Below are positions 43,571 to 52,676 of a stretch of DNA of 64,000 bases, piece after piece. The position numbers and the translations under genes are program-made. Origin of the DNA: Candidatus Gastranaerophilales bacterium (lineage in GTDB: Bacteria; Cyanobacteriota; Vampirovibrionia; Gastranaerophilales; Gastranaerophilaceae); the NCBI GenBank assembly GCA_944323945.1, contig CALUUL010000004.1, positions 5,569 to 69,568 of the forward strand. Reading direction: 5' to 3'. The notes beneath the pieces are model-generated. The model saw only the letters and a list, made by a program, of their open reading frames with translations, made no database searches and had not been told where the DNA came from. Each line of letters begins with the position of its first letter. Position 1 is the first letter of the stretch.

Positions 43571-45034
43571 ATGAAAAATAAGAAAATTAGTTTTGGGAAA
43601 AAAGAAATAAATATAATTCCACCTGGCATTATATTTAATTCAAGAATAAAAAAATTAATAGAACTAGGAGTATCTGACTTCTATTCAGAACAAATTGCAA
43701 AATTAGACAATGAAAAATATAAAAAAGCAATTGAATTACTTTCATTTGGAGTCTTTGAAGAAGGAATAGAAGATACAGTCGATTTAGATGAAGAGAAATA
43801 CAAACAAGCACTTGAACTTGTGAACCATAATATTATAAATGAAGATTTAGCATCACTTGCAAACCTTGAAGGGGAAGCATATAGAAGAGTTATTGAGTTA
43901 AAAGATAACGGAATAGATACAGAACAAATATCATTATTTACACATCTTAATCATGAGGAATATAAAGAAGCAAAACTTCTTATGAAAAAAGGTTATACAC
44001 CTGTTGAAGCGGCTAGCTTAGCCGGACTTTCAAAAGAACAAAAAGAAATCGCATTATCTTTATTAAAAATAAATACCCAAATTGAAACAGCTTCGGAAAT
44101 AGTAAGAATGGAGTACAAACAAAGAGAAATATGTCTTGATTTAATACATAGAGGAATAAAGCCGGAGGAAGCAGAACTAATTGCGAATTTAAAAGAATCT
44201 GAAAAAAGTAGATTAAATGATATTCTTTCTATGAACGTAGGCGATGATAATATTGTAGATTTTGCAAAATTTTCAAATAAAAGCTACAAAAGAGCTATTT
44301 CTTTATTCAAACAAGGGGTTCTGCCTGAATATATTTCATCAATTATTAATATAGAAGATGGGGAAACAATAAACAAAGAATACGAAGAGTACAGAAAAAG
44401 AGGTTATAGCAGAAGTGTATCTTATTCATTGTCATTACTTGAAAATGAAGAAATAGATGCATTAGCAGAAATAATAAAAAAGAATCAACAAATAAAAGAA
44501 TTATTAACTCAAGAATACGATATAAACATAATAGAATTACAAAATTCAAACAAACCAGAAGCCATTTTCAGCAAAGAAATAAGAAGTCTAAATGGCACAC
44601 TAATAACAATTGTTCAAACTTTTGATATAGAAGGCAATTCAACAAGAAACAGAGTCGAAGAATATTCTAATCACGCTACATCATCAATATTATCAGGAAA
44701 ATCCGATGTATATAAGGCAAAATATGATAAATTTGGTGAAATAAAAGAATTAACGCAATTCATACAGGATCAAAAAGACAATTCTGTTATAGGTGTTATT
44801 CACAGTAAAGCATCAACCATACTTCCAGGAGTTTTGGAATCTATATATTATGATATTTCAAAATTTAAAGAAAGTAACTCAAATAATAATGATGAAGTAA
44901 ATTATGATATTGAAAATGCAGTAAAATCAAAAGGTATTCCTATTACCACTGTATCACAAGAAGAAGATGGAACAATTGTATATAGAGAAAATTATAAATA
45001 CAATGAAATATTAATTAACAAACAGAACTTATAG
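43571..45034 (+). pseudogene. 27-residue-repeat protein, probable 5' part of a frameshifted gene
   Basis: The 487-aa frame contains about eight degenerate helical repeats of ~27 residues between residues 40 and 280, each reading roughly E-x-Y-K-x-A-x-x-L-x-x-x-G-(x)8-A-x-L-x-x-L. They suggest a superhelical binding scaffold. After them come beta-rich segments ending in EEDGTIVYRENYKY. The frame stops at 45032-45034, but a +1 frame open from 45015 continues with NKEGNVIYSYYSY, a matching repeat strand, and runs into the HETGH-containing frame. I therefore read 43571-45782 as one gene broken by a single frameshift, or a sequencing error. No Shine-Dalgarno precedes the ATG; an ATG at 43461 separated by a poly-A run may be the original start. 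Confidence 0.6.
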
Positions 45035-45113
45035 AGAAAGAAGAAATAAAGAAGGGAACGTAATATATAGTTATTATTCATACATTATTAGAGATAAAAA
45101 TAATAAAAATCTA

Positions 45114-45782
45114 ATGAATATAGAAAGAGTTTATAAAAAACACAACAATAATTCTGCAACGCACGTAATAAATGAAGTTACATATAAACTAAGGTTCGAC
45201 GATAAAAATAAAGAAATAACAATTTCGGATGGAATAAAAACAAGAACGATTTCATTTAAAGATAAACTGGCATATTTTGCACAGGATATACTGTGGGAAA
45301 CAATAAAAACATTACCGGTAGACACATTATTAACAATAAATAAAAACATAGAGAAATGGAATTTTTGTAGAGAAGAAGATTCTGTTGCTGATGGATACAC
45401 ACATACCATTTCCACAGGGAAAATTCAATCAATAATAACACACGAGACAGGACATTTTAAAGACTATGAAACATTATTCAGTATGAATAATAAAGAATTT
45501 CTTAAATCATATAATGAAGAAATGAAAAAATATTTAAATATGACACCTTTTAATGAGCAGGAATTCATTCAATATTTCTCACCTAGAGCTATGTTATACG
45601 ATGCAACAGGAACAAATGAGTTTGCAGCTGAAACAAATTTAGTTTTAACAACATATGGAACAAACTATGAAAAACTAAAAACAAGAGCACAATTATTGGT
45701 AAGATATTTTCCTAAAACAATAGCAATTACTGCAAAATTACTTGGCAAAACGTCAAAGAAAAGTTTACTTGAAGAAGATTAA
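45114..45782 (+). pseudogene. Zincin-like metallopeptidase domain, 3' part of the frameshifted gene
   Basis: From the ATG at 45114 the frame encodes 222 aa, although the same frame is open back to 45015. H110-E-T-G-H114 in a helix after SIITH is a zinc-binding HExxH motif; NEFAAET (E169/E173) about 58 residues later can supply the third ligand, as in gluzincin-like or lethal-factor-like folds. QEFIQYFSPRAM lies between them. No signal peptide is present at this start and no Shine-Dalgarno is seen, which supports the idea that it is the end of the larger repeat protein. If intact it would be a peptidase, possibly an effector; the substrate is unknown. Confidence 0.55.
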
Positions 45783-45808
45783 TATTTTTCAATTATAATA
45801 GAATAATG
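45769..45808 (+). promoter_or_regulatory. Promoter of mtaB, predicted leaderless start
   Basis: TTGAAG (45769-45774) and TATAAT (45794-45799), 19 bases apart, lie directly before the ATG at 45806, with exactly six bases between -10 and ATG. No Shine-Dalgarno is present. The -35 overlaps the end of the preceding gene. Confidence 0.5.
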
Positions 45809-47101
45809 ATGAAAACTTTTATAATAAAAACTTTAGGATGTAAAACAAATCAAGTAGAATCTGCTTTAATCGCAGAAAATATGACAAATAGCGGATACAA
45901 AGAAACGAACAATATAAAAGAGGCAAACTATTATATCTTAAATTCTTGTTCTGTAACCCAAATTGCAGATTCCAAAAATTTATCATACATAAGAAAAGCA
46001 AAAAGAGAAAATCCAAAAATTAAAATAATAATAACAGGGTGTATGGCACAATTGGAAAAAGAAAATCTCTTGAAACAAAATTTTGCAGACTATGTAATTG
46101 GAAACAACGAAAAAAATGATATTGCAGATATAATAAATAAAGGTGAAAATTTAAAAGTTTCAGATATTTTTAGTCACGATTATTTTAGATATGAGAAATT
46201 ACATCAAACACATAGAACCAGATCTTCTGTAAAAATACAAGACGGCTGTAACAATAGATGTTCATACTGCACAATTCCGTTTGCGAGAGGAAAAAATCGT
46301 TCAAATTCAATTAAAAATATAATTGAACAAATCAATTTATTTGCTGATGAAGGTTATTATGAAACAGTTTTAACCGGTATTCATATTGGACAATGGGGAA
46401 ATGATTTCAATCCAAAATTAAAACTTCAGAATTTATTAGAGGAAATAGAAAAAACAAATATAAAAAGATACAGACTAGGATCATTAAATCCAACAGAACT
46501 AACAACAGATTTTATCAATTTCTTATCAAAATCTAAAAAATTTTGCCCACACTTCCATCTTTCACTGCAATCAGTTTGTAATAAAACACTAAAAGCAATG
46601 AATAGAAACTATAATGTTGAAGAAATAAAGAACTTAGTAAATTATATTAACTTAAAATTTGACAAAGCCTTTATTGGCTGTGATATTATTGTAGGTTTTC
46701 CAAACGAAACAATAGAAGACTTTGAAATAACTATAAATAATATAAAAGAATTGGGATTAACACGTATACATGTATTTCCTTATTCAAGAAGGAAAGGAAC
46801 AATCGCAGATAAAATGGATAATCAAATAGAGACAACAGAAAAAAAACGAAGAGTAAAACTTGTCCAAGAAATATCCGATACAAAGTTAAATGCATTTTTT
46901 AATAAAAACATTGAAACATATAATGAAGTTATAATAGAAAAACAAAGAGATAAAAAAACAGGATTGCTAAAAGGAATAACAAATAATTATATAAATGTCT
47001 TAATTGACGATAAAGATAGCTATAAAGACAAACTTGTAGAAGTAAAATTAATAAGCATATCAGACTATAATGAAAAAATGATTGCGAAAATTGTAACATA
47101 A
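45806..47101 (+). CDS. mtaB: tRNA t6A37 methylthiotransferase MtaB
   Basis: MtaB adds a methylthio group to t6A37 in tRNAs decoding ANN codons, using radical SAM chemistry and two Fe-S clusters. In this 431-aa protein the N-terminal UPF0004 domain supplies cluster ligands in TLGCKTNQVES, ILNSCSVTQIAD and ITGCMAQLEK. The radical SAM motif CNNRCSYC lies near residue 148, and a TRAM domain ends the protein (about 370-430). LGCKTNQ and the RGKNRS segment favour MtaB over MiaB or RimO. Two adjacent ATGs are possible starts. dnaE follows 77 bases downstream. Confidence 0.93.
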   Translation: MMKTFIIKTLGCKTNQVESALIAENMTNSGYKETNNIKEANYYILNSCSVTQIADSKNLSYIRKAKRENPKIKIIITGCMAQLEKENLLKQNFADYVIGNNEKNDIADIINKGENLKVSDIFSHDYFRYEKLHQTHRTRSSVKIQDGCNNRCSYCTIPFARGKNRSNSIKNIIEQINLFADEGYYETVLTGIHIGQWGNDFNPKLKLQNLLEEIEKTNIKRYRLGSLNPTELTTDFINFLSKSKKFCPHFHLSLQSVCNKTLKAMNRNYNVEEIKNLVNYINLKFDKAFIGCDIIVGFPNETIEDFEITINNIKELGLTRIHVFPYSRRKGTIADKMDNQIETTEKKRRVKLVQEISDTKLNAFFNKNIETYNEVIIEKQRDKKTGLLKGITNNYINVLIDDKDSYKDKLVEVKLISISDYNEKMIAKIVT

Positions 47102-47178
47102 TAAAATCTTTAATTTACATGAAAAGTAGCAATGTGCTACCATATTTATGAACAAGGGTCGAGAAAAGGGATAAACAA

Positions 47179-50100
47179 ATGCGCTATGTACCTTTACATG
47201 TACATACAGAATATAGTTTACTTGATGGTGCAATAAGAAACAAAGACTATATCAAATTTGCAAAAGATAATAACTTTGAAGCGGTTGCAATTACAGACCA
47301 TGGTGTTATGTATGGCGCATTAGAGTTCTACAGACTTGGGAAAGATATGCAGTTTAAAACAATTATAGGCTGCGAATTTTATGTACTTCATGGAGACATT
47401 ACTCAAAAAGATACAAATAATCGTGAATTATACCATTTAGTACTGCTTGCAAAAGATAATACAGGATATAAAAATCTGGTAAAACTTGTTAGTATTGCCC
47501 ATATAGACGGATTCTATTATAAACCTCGTATAAACCGAGAAATTTTAGAAAAACACTCAGAAGGGCTTATCTGCCTATCTGCTTGCGTTGCAGGCGAGTT
47601 GGCACAAAGCATCTTAAACGGGAATAAAGAAGAAGCAAGAGAAACTGCTAAATGGTATAAGAATCTATTTAAAGATGATTATTACATAGAAATTCAAGAC
47701 CACGGAATTGAAGAACAAAAAAGAACAAATCCTGAACTTATTAAAATTGCAAAAGAATTAGAGATACCTCTTGTTATAACAAATGACAGCCACTATTTAA
47801 GAAAAGAAGATGCGTCTTGGCATGATACTCTTTTATGTATACAAACTAATGCATTAAAAGAAGATGAAAACAGATTTAAATTTTCAAATAGCGAATTTTA
47901 CGTAAAAACACCTGAAGAATTAAGAGAAGCATTTAAATGGCTTGATGCTGAAACATTTGAAGAAGCAATAGAAAATACGGCTAGAATAGCAGATAAATGT
48001 CACGTAATAATTGAACTTGGAAAAAGTATTTTACCATCATTCCCTGTTCCTGAAGGTCATACAATTCCATCCTATTTAGGATTTTTAGTAAGAAAAGGGC
48101 TTCACGAAAGATACGAAGAAATAACCCCCGAAATTGAAGAAAGATGCAAGTATGAACTTGAAATCATAAACAAAATGGGATTTGACGCATACTTTTTAAT
48201 AGTATGGGACTTTATAAACTACGCAAAAACACACGGAGTTCCCGTTGGACCTGGAAGAGGTTCTGCAGCAGGAAGTTTAATTGCATATGCACTTGGAATA
48301 ACAGACCTTGACCCAATTAAACACCATTTATTCTTTGAAAGATTTCTAAACCCTGAACGTATATCAATGCCCGATGTCGATATAGACTTTGGAGACGGAC
48401 GTGAAAAAGTAATAGAATATGTTACGGAAAAATATGGGAAAGACAAAGTTTGCCAAATTATAACATTTGGTACACTTTCTGCAAAAGCTGCAATAAAAGC
48501 AGTTGCACGTGTTATGAATTTACCATTTGAAATTTCAAATAAAGTAAGCCAATATGTACCATCTGAAGTTGGTATGACAATTGATAAAGCACTTGAAGTT
48601 TCACCTGATTTTAAAAAAGTATATGATGAAGATGCTCTTATAAGACAAATTATTGATGAAGCAAGAAACATTGAGGGACTAAAACAAAATACCGGCATGC
48701 ATGCTGCAGGAGTTATTATATCGCACTATCCATTAAATGAGATTGTACCTGTACAATATGCAAAAGAAGGAAATGTAATAACAGAATATCCAAAGGAAGA
48801 TTGCGAAAAAGTCGGTCTTCTAAAAATGGACTTCTTAGGGCTAAAAAACTTAACTATCATCATACAAACATTAGATATGATAAAACAACGCCACGGAATA
48901 GACGTTGATATAAACCACATACCATTAGATGATGAGGCAACATACAAAATGTTAATGACAGGAAGCACAGATGGTGTATTCCAGTTAGAATCTGCAGGTA
49001 TGAAACAGCTGGTAAAAGATTTACGACCATCAGTGTTTGAAGATTTAGGTGCTTTAGTTGCATTATTCCGTCCCGGTCCATTAGGCTCCGGTATGGTAAA
49101 AGACTTCGTAGAAAGAAAACACGGAAGACAAGAAATAAAATATGCACATCCTTTACTTGAACCCGTATTAAAAGATACTTATGGAACGCTAGTATATCAA
49201 GAACAAATCATGCAAATATTCCAAGTACTGGCAGATTATTCACTTGGCGGCGCAGATGGTGTAAGACGTATAATGGCTAAAAAGCACCCTGAAGATCTCG
49301 TAAAACTAGAAGGACCATTCATTGAAAAAGCTGTAAGTAAAGGTATGAGTGAAAAAGATGCAAAAGAGCTTTTTGATCAAATTGGTAGCTTCGCAAGTTA
49401 CTGCTTTAATAGATCTCACTCTGCATGTTATGCTTTTGTAGCTTACCAAACCGCATATTTAAAAGCACACTATCCTGTTGAATATATTTCAGCAATGTTA
49501 ACAAATTCAAAAGATGATCAAACCAAAACACAACTATATATTGCTGAAGCCCAAAAATTAGGTATTAAAGTACTTCCTCCAGATATAAATAAATCTAATT
49601 CAGAATTCACTCCTGACGGTGACAATATAAGATTCGGACTTAATTCAATTAAAGGAATTGGAGAAGCTGTACTAAAAGAGATAGAAGAAGAAAGAACTAA
49701 AAACGGTGAATTTAAATCAATAGCTGATTTTACACAAAGAATTAATCCAAGAGTGATAAATAGAAAGGCACTTGAAAATCTTACTAAAGCAGGTGCTATG
49801 ACTTGCCTTGAACCTTGTAGAAAAAAAGTATTTAATAATATTGAAAATATACTAAACGCTGCAGCTAGAGAAAATGAAGCAAAAGAACTGGGACAAGTAA
49901 GCTTATTTGCAGGACTGGGAGGAAGTATAGGTGGAAGCAGCTATCAAATGAGTTCTTTTGAATTATATGGAAGTAATGAAGAATTTTCAGATAAAGAAAT
50001 TCAAGAATTTGAAAAAGAATATCTCGGTTTTTACGTTACAAGCCACCCATTAGAATCAATCAGAGATAAACTTCCGTTCTTAACAACTCACCATATTTCA

Positions 50101-50622
50101 GATATGGAAAATATCAAAAATGATACTTTTATTACTATTTGCGGCTTATTAACTTCAGTAAGACAAATTCCTACGAAAAAAGATCCTACTAAATTTTTAA
50201 AAGCAGGAGTTATTGAAGATTTAACAGGAGAAATTGCTTTTGTTGCGTTCCATAAAACACTACAAGAGTGTAATTCTCTAATAGAACAAGAAAAAAAAGT
50301 AATAATGTCTGGTAAATTGCAAAAAAGAGAAGAAGGTAATCCTCAAATAATTGTAGAAAGTATAAAACCTGTCGAAAATAGTAATATAGTAACAATAAAA
50401 CTAAAAAAAGAAATTCCATTCGAAACATTTATTGCTATTAAAGATACATTAGTTAAGTACAAAGGGAGCGATCCTTTAGTATTTATTACAGATAATAATG
50501 GCATAGAAACAAAAGTTCTTGCCTCATCAAATTTCTGGTTGAATGCATCAAATGAAATGATTCAATCATTAGAAAAACAATTTAGTAACAATATAGCTGT
50601 ATCAATCAGCTCACTTGCGTAG
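47179..50622 (+). CDS. dnaE: DNA polymerase III subunit alpha
   Basis: The replicative polymerase, 1147 aa, has the standard DnaE order. The PHP domain comes first (YVPLHVHTEYSLLDGAI, ITDHGVMYGALEFY; residues 1-270). The palm follows with PDVDIDFGDGRE and GVPVGPGRGSAAGS, then the fingers, then LVYQEQIMQIFQ and the CFNRSHSACYAFVAYQTAY thumb region. The helix-hairpin-helix FGLNSIKGIGEAVL is near residue 820, and the C-terminal OB fold (FITICGLLTSVRQIPTKK) is at about 980-1060. AAAAGGGAT precedes the ATG. The 17-base convergent overlap with the RpfG-type gene is typical of the dense packing here. Confidence 0.97.
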   Translation: MRYVPLHVHTEYSLLDGAIRNKDYIKFAKDNNFEAVAITDHGVMYGALEFYRLGKDMQFKTIIGCEFYVLHGDITQKDTNNRELYHLVLLAKDNTGYKNLVKLVSIAHIDGFYYKPRINREILEKHSEGLICLSACVAGELAQSILNGNKEEARETAKWYKNLFKDDYYIEIQDHGIEEQKRTNPELIKIAKELEIPLVITNDSHYLRKEDASWHDTLLCIQTNALKEDENRFKFSNSEFYVKTPEELREAFKWLDAETFEEAIENTARIADKCHVIIELGKSILPSFPVPEGHTIPSYLGFLVRKGLHERYEEITPEIEERCKYELEIINKMGFDAYFLIVWDFINYAKTHGVPVGPGRGSAAGSLIAYALGITDLDPIKHHLFFERFLNPERISMPDVDIDFGDGREKVIEYVTEKYGKDKVCQIITFGTLSAKAAIKAVARVMNLPFEISNKVSQYVPSEVGMTIDKALEVSPDFKKVYDEDALIRQIIDEARNIEGLKQNTGMHAAGVIISHYPLNEIVPVQYAKEGNVITEYPKEDCEKVGLLKMDFLGLKNLTIIIQTLDMIKQRHGIDVDINHIPLDDEATYKMLMTGSTDGVFQLESAGMKQLVKDLRPSVFEDLGALVALFRPGPLGSGMVKDFVERKHGRQEIKYAHPLLEPVLKDTYGTLVYQEQIMQIFQVLADYSLGGADGVRRIMAKKHPEDLVKLEGPFIEKAVSKGMSEKDAKELFDQIGSFASYCFNRSHSACYAFVAYQTAYLKAHYPVEYISAMLTNSKDDQTKTQLYIAEAQKLGIKVLPPDINKSNSEFTPDGDNIRFGLNSIKGIGEAVLKEIEEERTKNGEFKSIADFTQRINPRVINRKALENLTKAGAMTCLEPCRKKVFNNIENILNAAARENEAKELGQVSLFAGLGGSIGGSSYQMSSFELYGSNEEFSDKEIQEFEKEYLGFYVTSHPLESIRDKLPFLTTHHISDMENIKNDTFITICGLLTSVRQIPTKKDPTKFLKAGVIEDLTGEIAFVAFHKTLQECNSLIEQEKKVIMSGKLQKREEGNPQIIVESIKPVENSNIVTIKLKKEIPFETFIAIKDTLVKYKGSDPLVFITDNNGIETKVLASSNFWLNASNEMIQSLEKQFSNNIAVSISSLA

Positions 50623-51730
50623 CTTCTGAAGATATCTTAAAATCAATATTCTTAACTAAAAATGAATATTTTTGATATGCTGCTTCAGGATTCATTCTAG
50701 CATCATTAATCTTAGCTTCGAGTTTTATAAATAGCTCAGCCAGTTCAGGATCAAACTGAGTACCTGAACAACGTTTAATTTCTGATATAGCAACTTCATG
50801 CGATAAAGCTGTACGATACGGCCTTGTTGAAGTCATTGCATCATATGTATCTGCTAATGCAATAATCCTACCTGGAAGCGGAATTTGTGTTCCTTTTAAG
50901 CCATCAGGATAACCTGTTCCATCCCACTTTTCGTGGTGAGCTTTTACCCATTCCGATATCATTTGCAATTTTTTTATATTAATTACTATTTTTTCTCCTC
51001 TTACAGGGTGAGATTTCATAACCAAAAACTCTTCATCTGTAAGCTTACCATTTTTACATAAAATACTTTTGGGCATAGCAATTTTACCAATATCATGTAA
51101 TAGCCCAGCTATCTCTATATCTTCCATATAAGAATCATCAAGATTAAGTTCTTTTGCCAATATCATTGAATATAATGTAACTCTTAATGAATGACCATTT
51201 GTATATGAATCCTTTGTATCCAAAGCATTTGATATAGCTCGTATTGTCTTATAAAACAACTCCCTTAACTCATTATAAAACACCTTATTATTAGTAGCCA
51301 TTGAATATTTTGAAATTCCACTTTCAACTGCAATTTTTAACTCTTCCGGTTCAAAAGGCTTTAATATATATTGAAACAAATCACAATCATTAATTGCAGA
51401 TACTAAAATATCAGTATCAACATGACCGGTCAATAATATTTTAATTATCTGAGGATTTGTTTCACGAACCTTTTTTAAAAATTCGGTACCTTCCATAACT
51501 GGCATTTTTTGGTCACTTACAATTAATGCTATTTTATCACCATATTGCTTTACAACATCTAAAGCTTCAACACCATTATGTGCAGTTAGTATATTATATT
51601 TTCCTCTAAATGTCCTTTTTAAAAGTTGCAAATTATTTTCTTCATCATCAACTATTAAAACGGTTTTCTTTTCATCCATAGAAAAATTTAAAACAACATC
51701 TAAACTTTCTTTTAATTCACAAGAACTCAT
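50606..51730 (-). CDS. Response regulator with HD-GYP domain (RpfG-type c-di-GMP phosphodiesterase)
   Basis: The 374-aa protein has a receiver domain (about residues 22-140) with D28/D29, phosphoacceptor D73 in IVSDQKMPVMEG, and K124 in YILKPFEPEE. An HD-GYP domain follows (about 155-350): LLHDIGKIAMP (H212-D213), the HHEKWDGTGYPDGLKG segment carrying GYP, and TSTRPYRTAL. HD-GYP proteins with this full set hydrolyse cyclic di-GMP. The residues needed for metal binding and the GYP motif look intact. GGTGGTAG precedes the ATG. A second HD-GYP protein is encoded at 52677-54539 with a GT2 gene in between, hinting at a surface-glycan or signalling link. Confidence 0.92.
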   Translation of the reverse strand: MSSCELKESLDVVLNFSMDEKKTVLIVDDEENNLQLLKRTFRGKYNILTAHNGVEALDVVKQYGDKIALIVSDQKMPVMEGTEFLKKVRETNPQIIKILLTGHVDTDILVSAINDCDLFQYILKPFEPEELKIAVESGISKYSMATNNKVFYNELRELFYKTIRAISNALDTKDSYTNGHSLRVTLYSMILAKELNLDDSYMEDIEIAGLLHDIGKIAMPKSILCKNGKLTDEEFLVMKSHPVRGEKIVINIKKLQMISEWVKAHHEKWDGTGYPDGLKGTQIPLPGRIIALADTYDAMTSTRPYRTALSHEVAISEIKRCSGTQFDPELAELFIKLEAKINDARMNPEAAYQKYSFLVKNIDFKISSEATQVS

Positions 51731-51883
51731 TAACTACCACCAATATCGTTCAATAACTCGACTATCGACTATCAAGATTACAAACTTTAATACATTATAA
51801 CATTATTTTACAAAAGTTAACAACAAGAAAAAAAAAACAATCTGTCATATAATTTTATTAAATCAATTTGTAAATGAGGAATT

Positions 51884-52675
51884 ATGCTAAACGGTAAAAA
51901 AATTGTAGTTGTTATGCCTGCTTATAATGCTGAAAAAACATTAGAAAAAACTTATCGTGAAATATATCAAGATATTGTTGATGAAATTATATTAACAGAT
52001 GATAAATCCAGTGATAATACAAAAGACTTGGCAAAAGATTTAAATATAACAACTATTGTACATAAGGAAAACAGAGGATATGGTGGAAATCAAAAATCTT
52101 GCTATACAGCTGCTTTAAAATCTAATGCGGATATAGTTATTATGCTTCACCCTGATTATCAATATACACCTAAGCTAATTCCTGCTATTGCCTCAATGTT
52201 AGCATTCGAAGAATATGATGCAGTAATTGCATCAAGAATGTTATCTAATGCACTTGAAGGTGGCATGCCGTTATATAAATACATTGCAAACAAATTTCTA
52301 ACAGCTTTTGAAAATATATTTTTAGGGCAACATCTATCTGAATACCATACAGGATTTAGGGGGTTTAAACGAAATGTACTAGAAAATTTACCATTGGAAT
52401 CTTGTGATGATGATTTTATTTTTGATAATGAAATGCTAGCCTTAGTAACTTATTATGGTTACAAAATAGGAGAAATAAGCTGTCCAACGAAATATTTTCC
52501 GGAAGCTTCATCTATAAATTTTTCACGTTCTTGCAAATACGGATTTGGCGTTTTAGCTGTGAGTATAAAATATTTCTTGGCATATACCGGTATTTATAAA
52601 TCAAGAATTTTCAGAAAAGATGCAAAAAGATTAGATACTAGTTCTGAACTTCCATTTTATCATAAAACAAAATAA
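51884..52675 (+). CDS. Family 2 glycosyltransferase, dolichyl-phosphate mannosyltransferase-like
   Basis: The 263-aa soluble protein has the DPM1-like GT2 core: VVVMPAYNAEKTLEKTYREI, ILTDDKSSDNT, HKENRGYGGNQKSCY, and MLHPDYQYTPKL as donor-site DxD equivalent. EYHTGFRGFKRNVLENLP follows, as in enzymes that act on polyprenyl phosphates, then SCDDDFIFDNEML. No membrane tail is present. It probably transfers a sugar to undecaprenyl phosphate, feeding GT-C enzymes such as the candidate at 35735-37291. GAGGA precedes the ATG. It lies between two HD-GYP genes on the opposite strand. Confidence 0.88.
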   Translation: MLNGKKIVVVMPAYNAEKTLEKTYREIYQDIVDEIILTDDKSSDNTKDLAKDLNITTIVHKENRGYGGNQKSCYTAALKSNADIVIMLHPDYQYTPKLIPAIASMLAFEEYDAVIASRMLSNALEGGMPLYKYIANKFLTAFENIFLGQHLSEYHTGFRGFKRNVLENLPLESCDDDFIFDNEMLALVTYYGYKIGEISCPTKYFPEASSINFSRSCKYGFGVLAVSIKYFLAYTGIYKSRIFRKDAKRLDTSSELPFYHKTK

Positions 52676-52676
52676 C

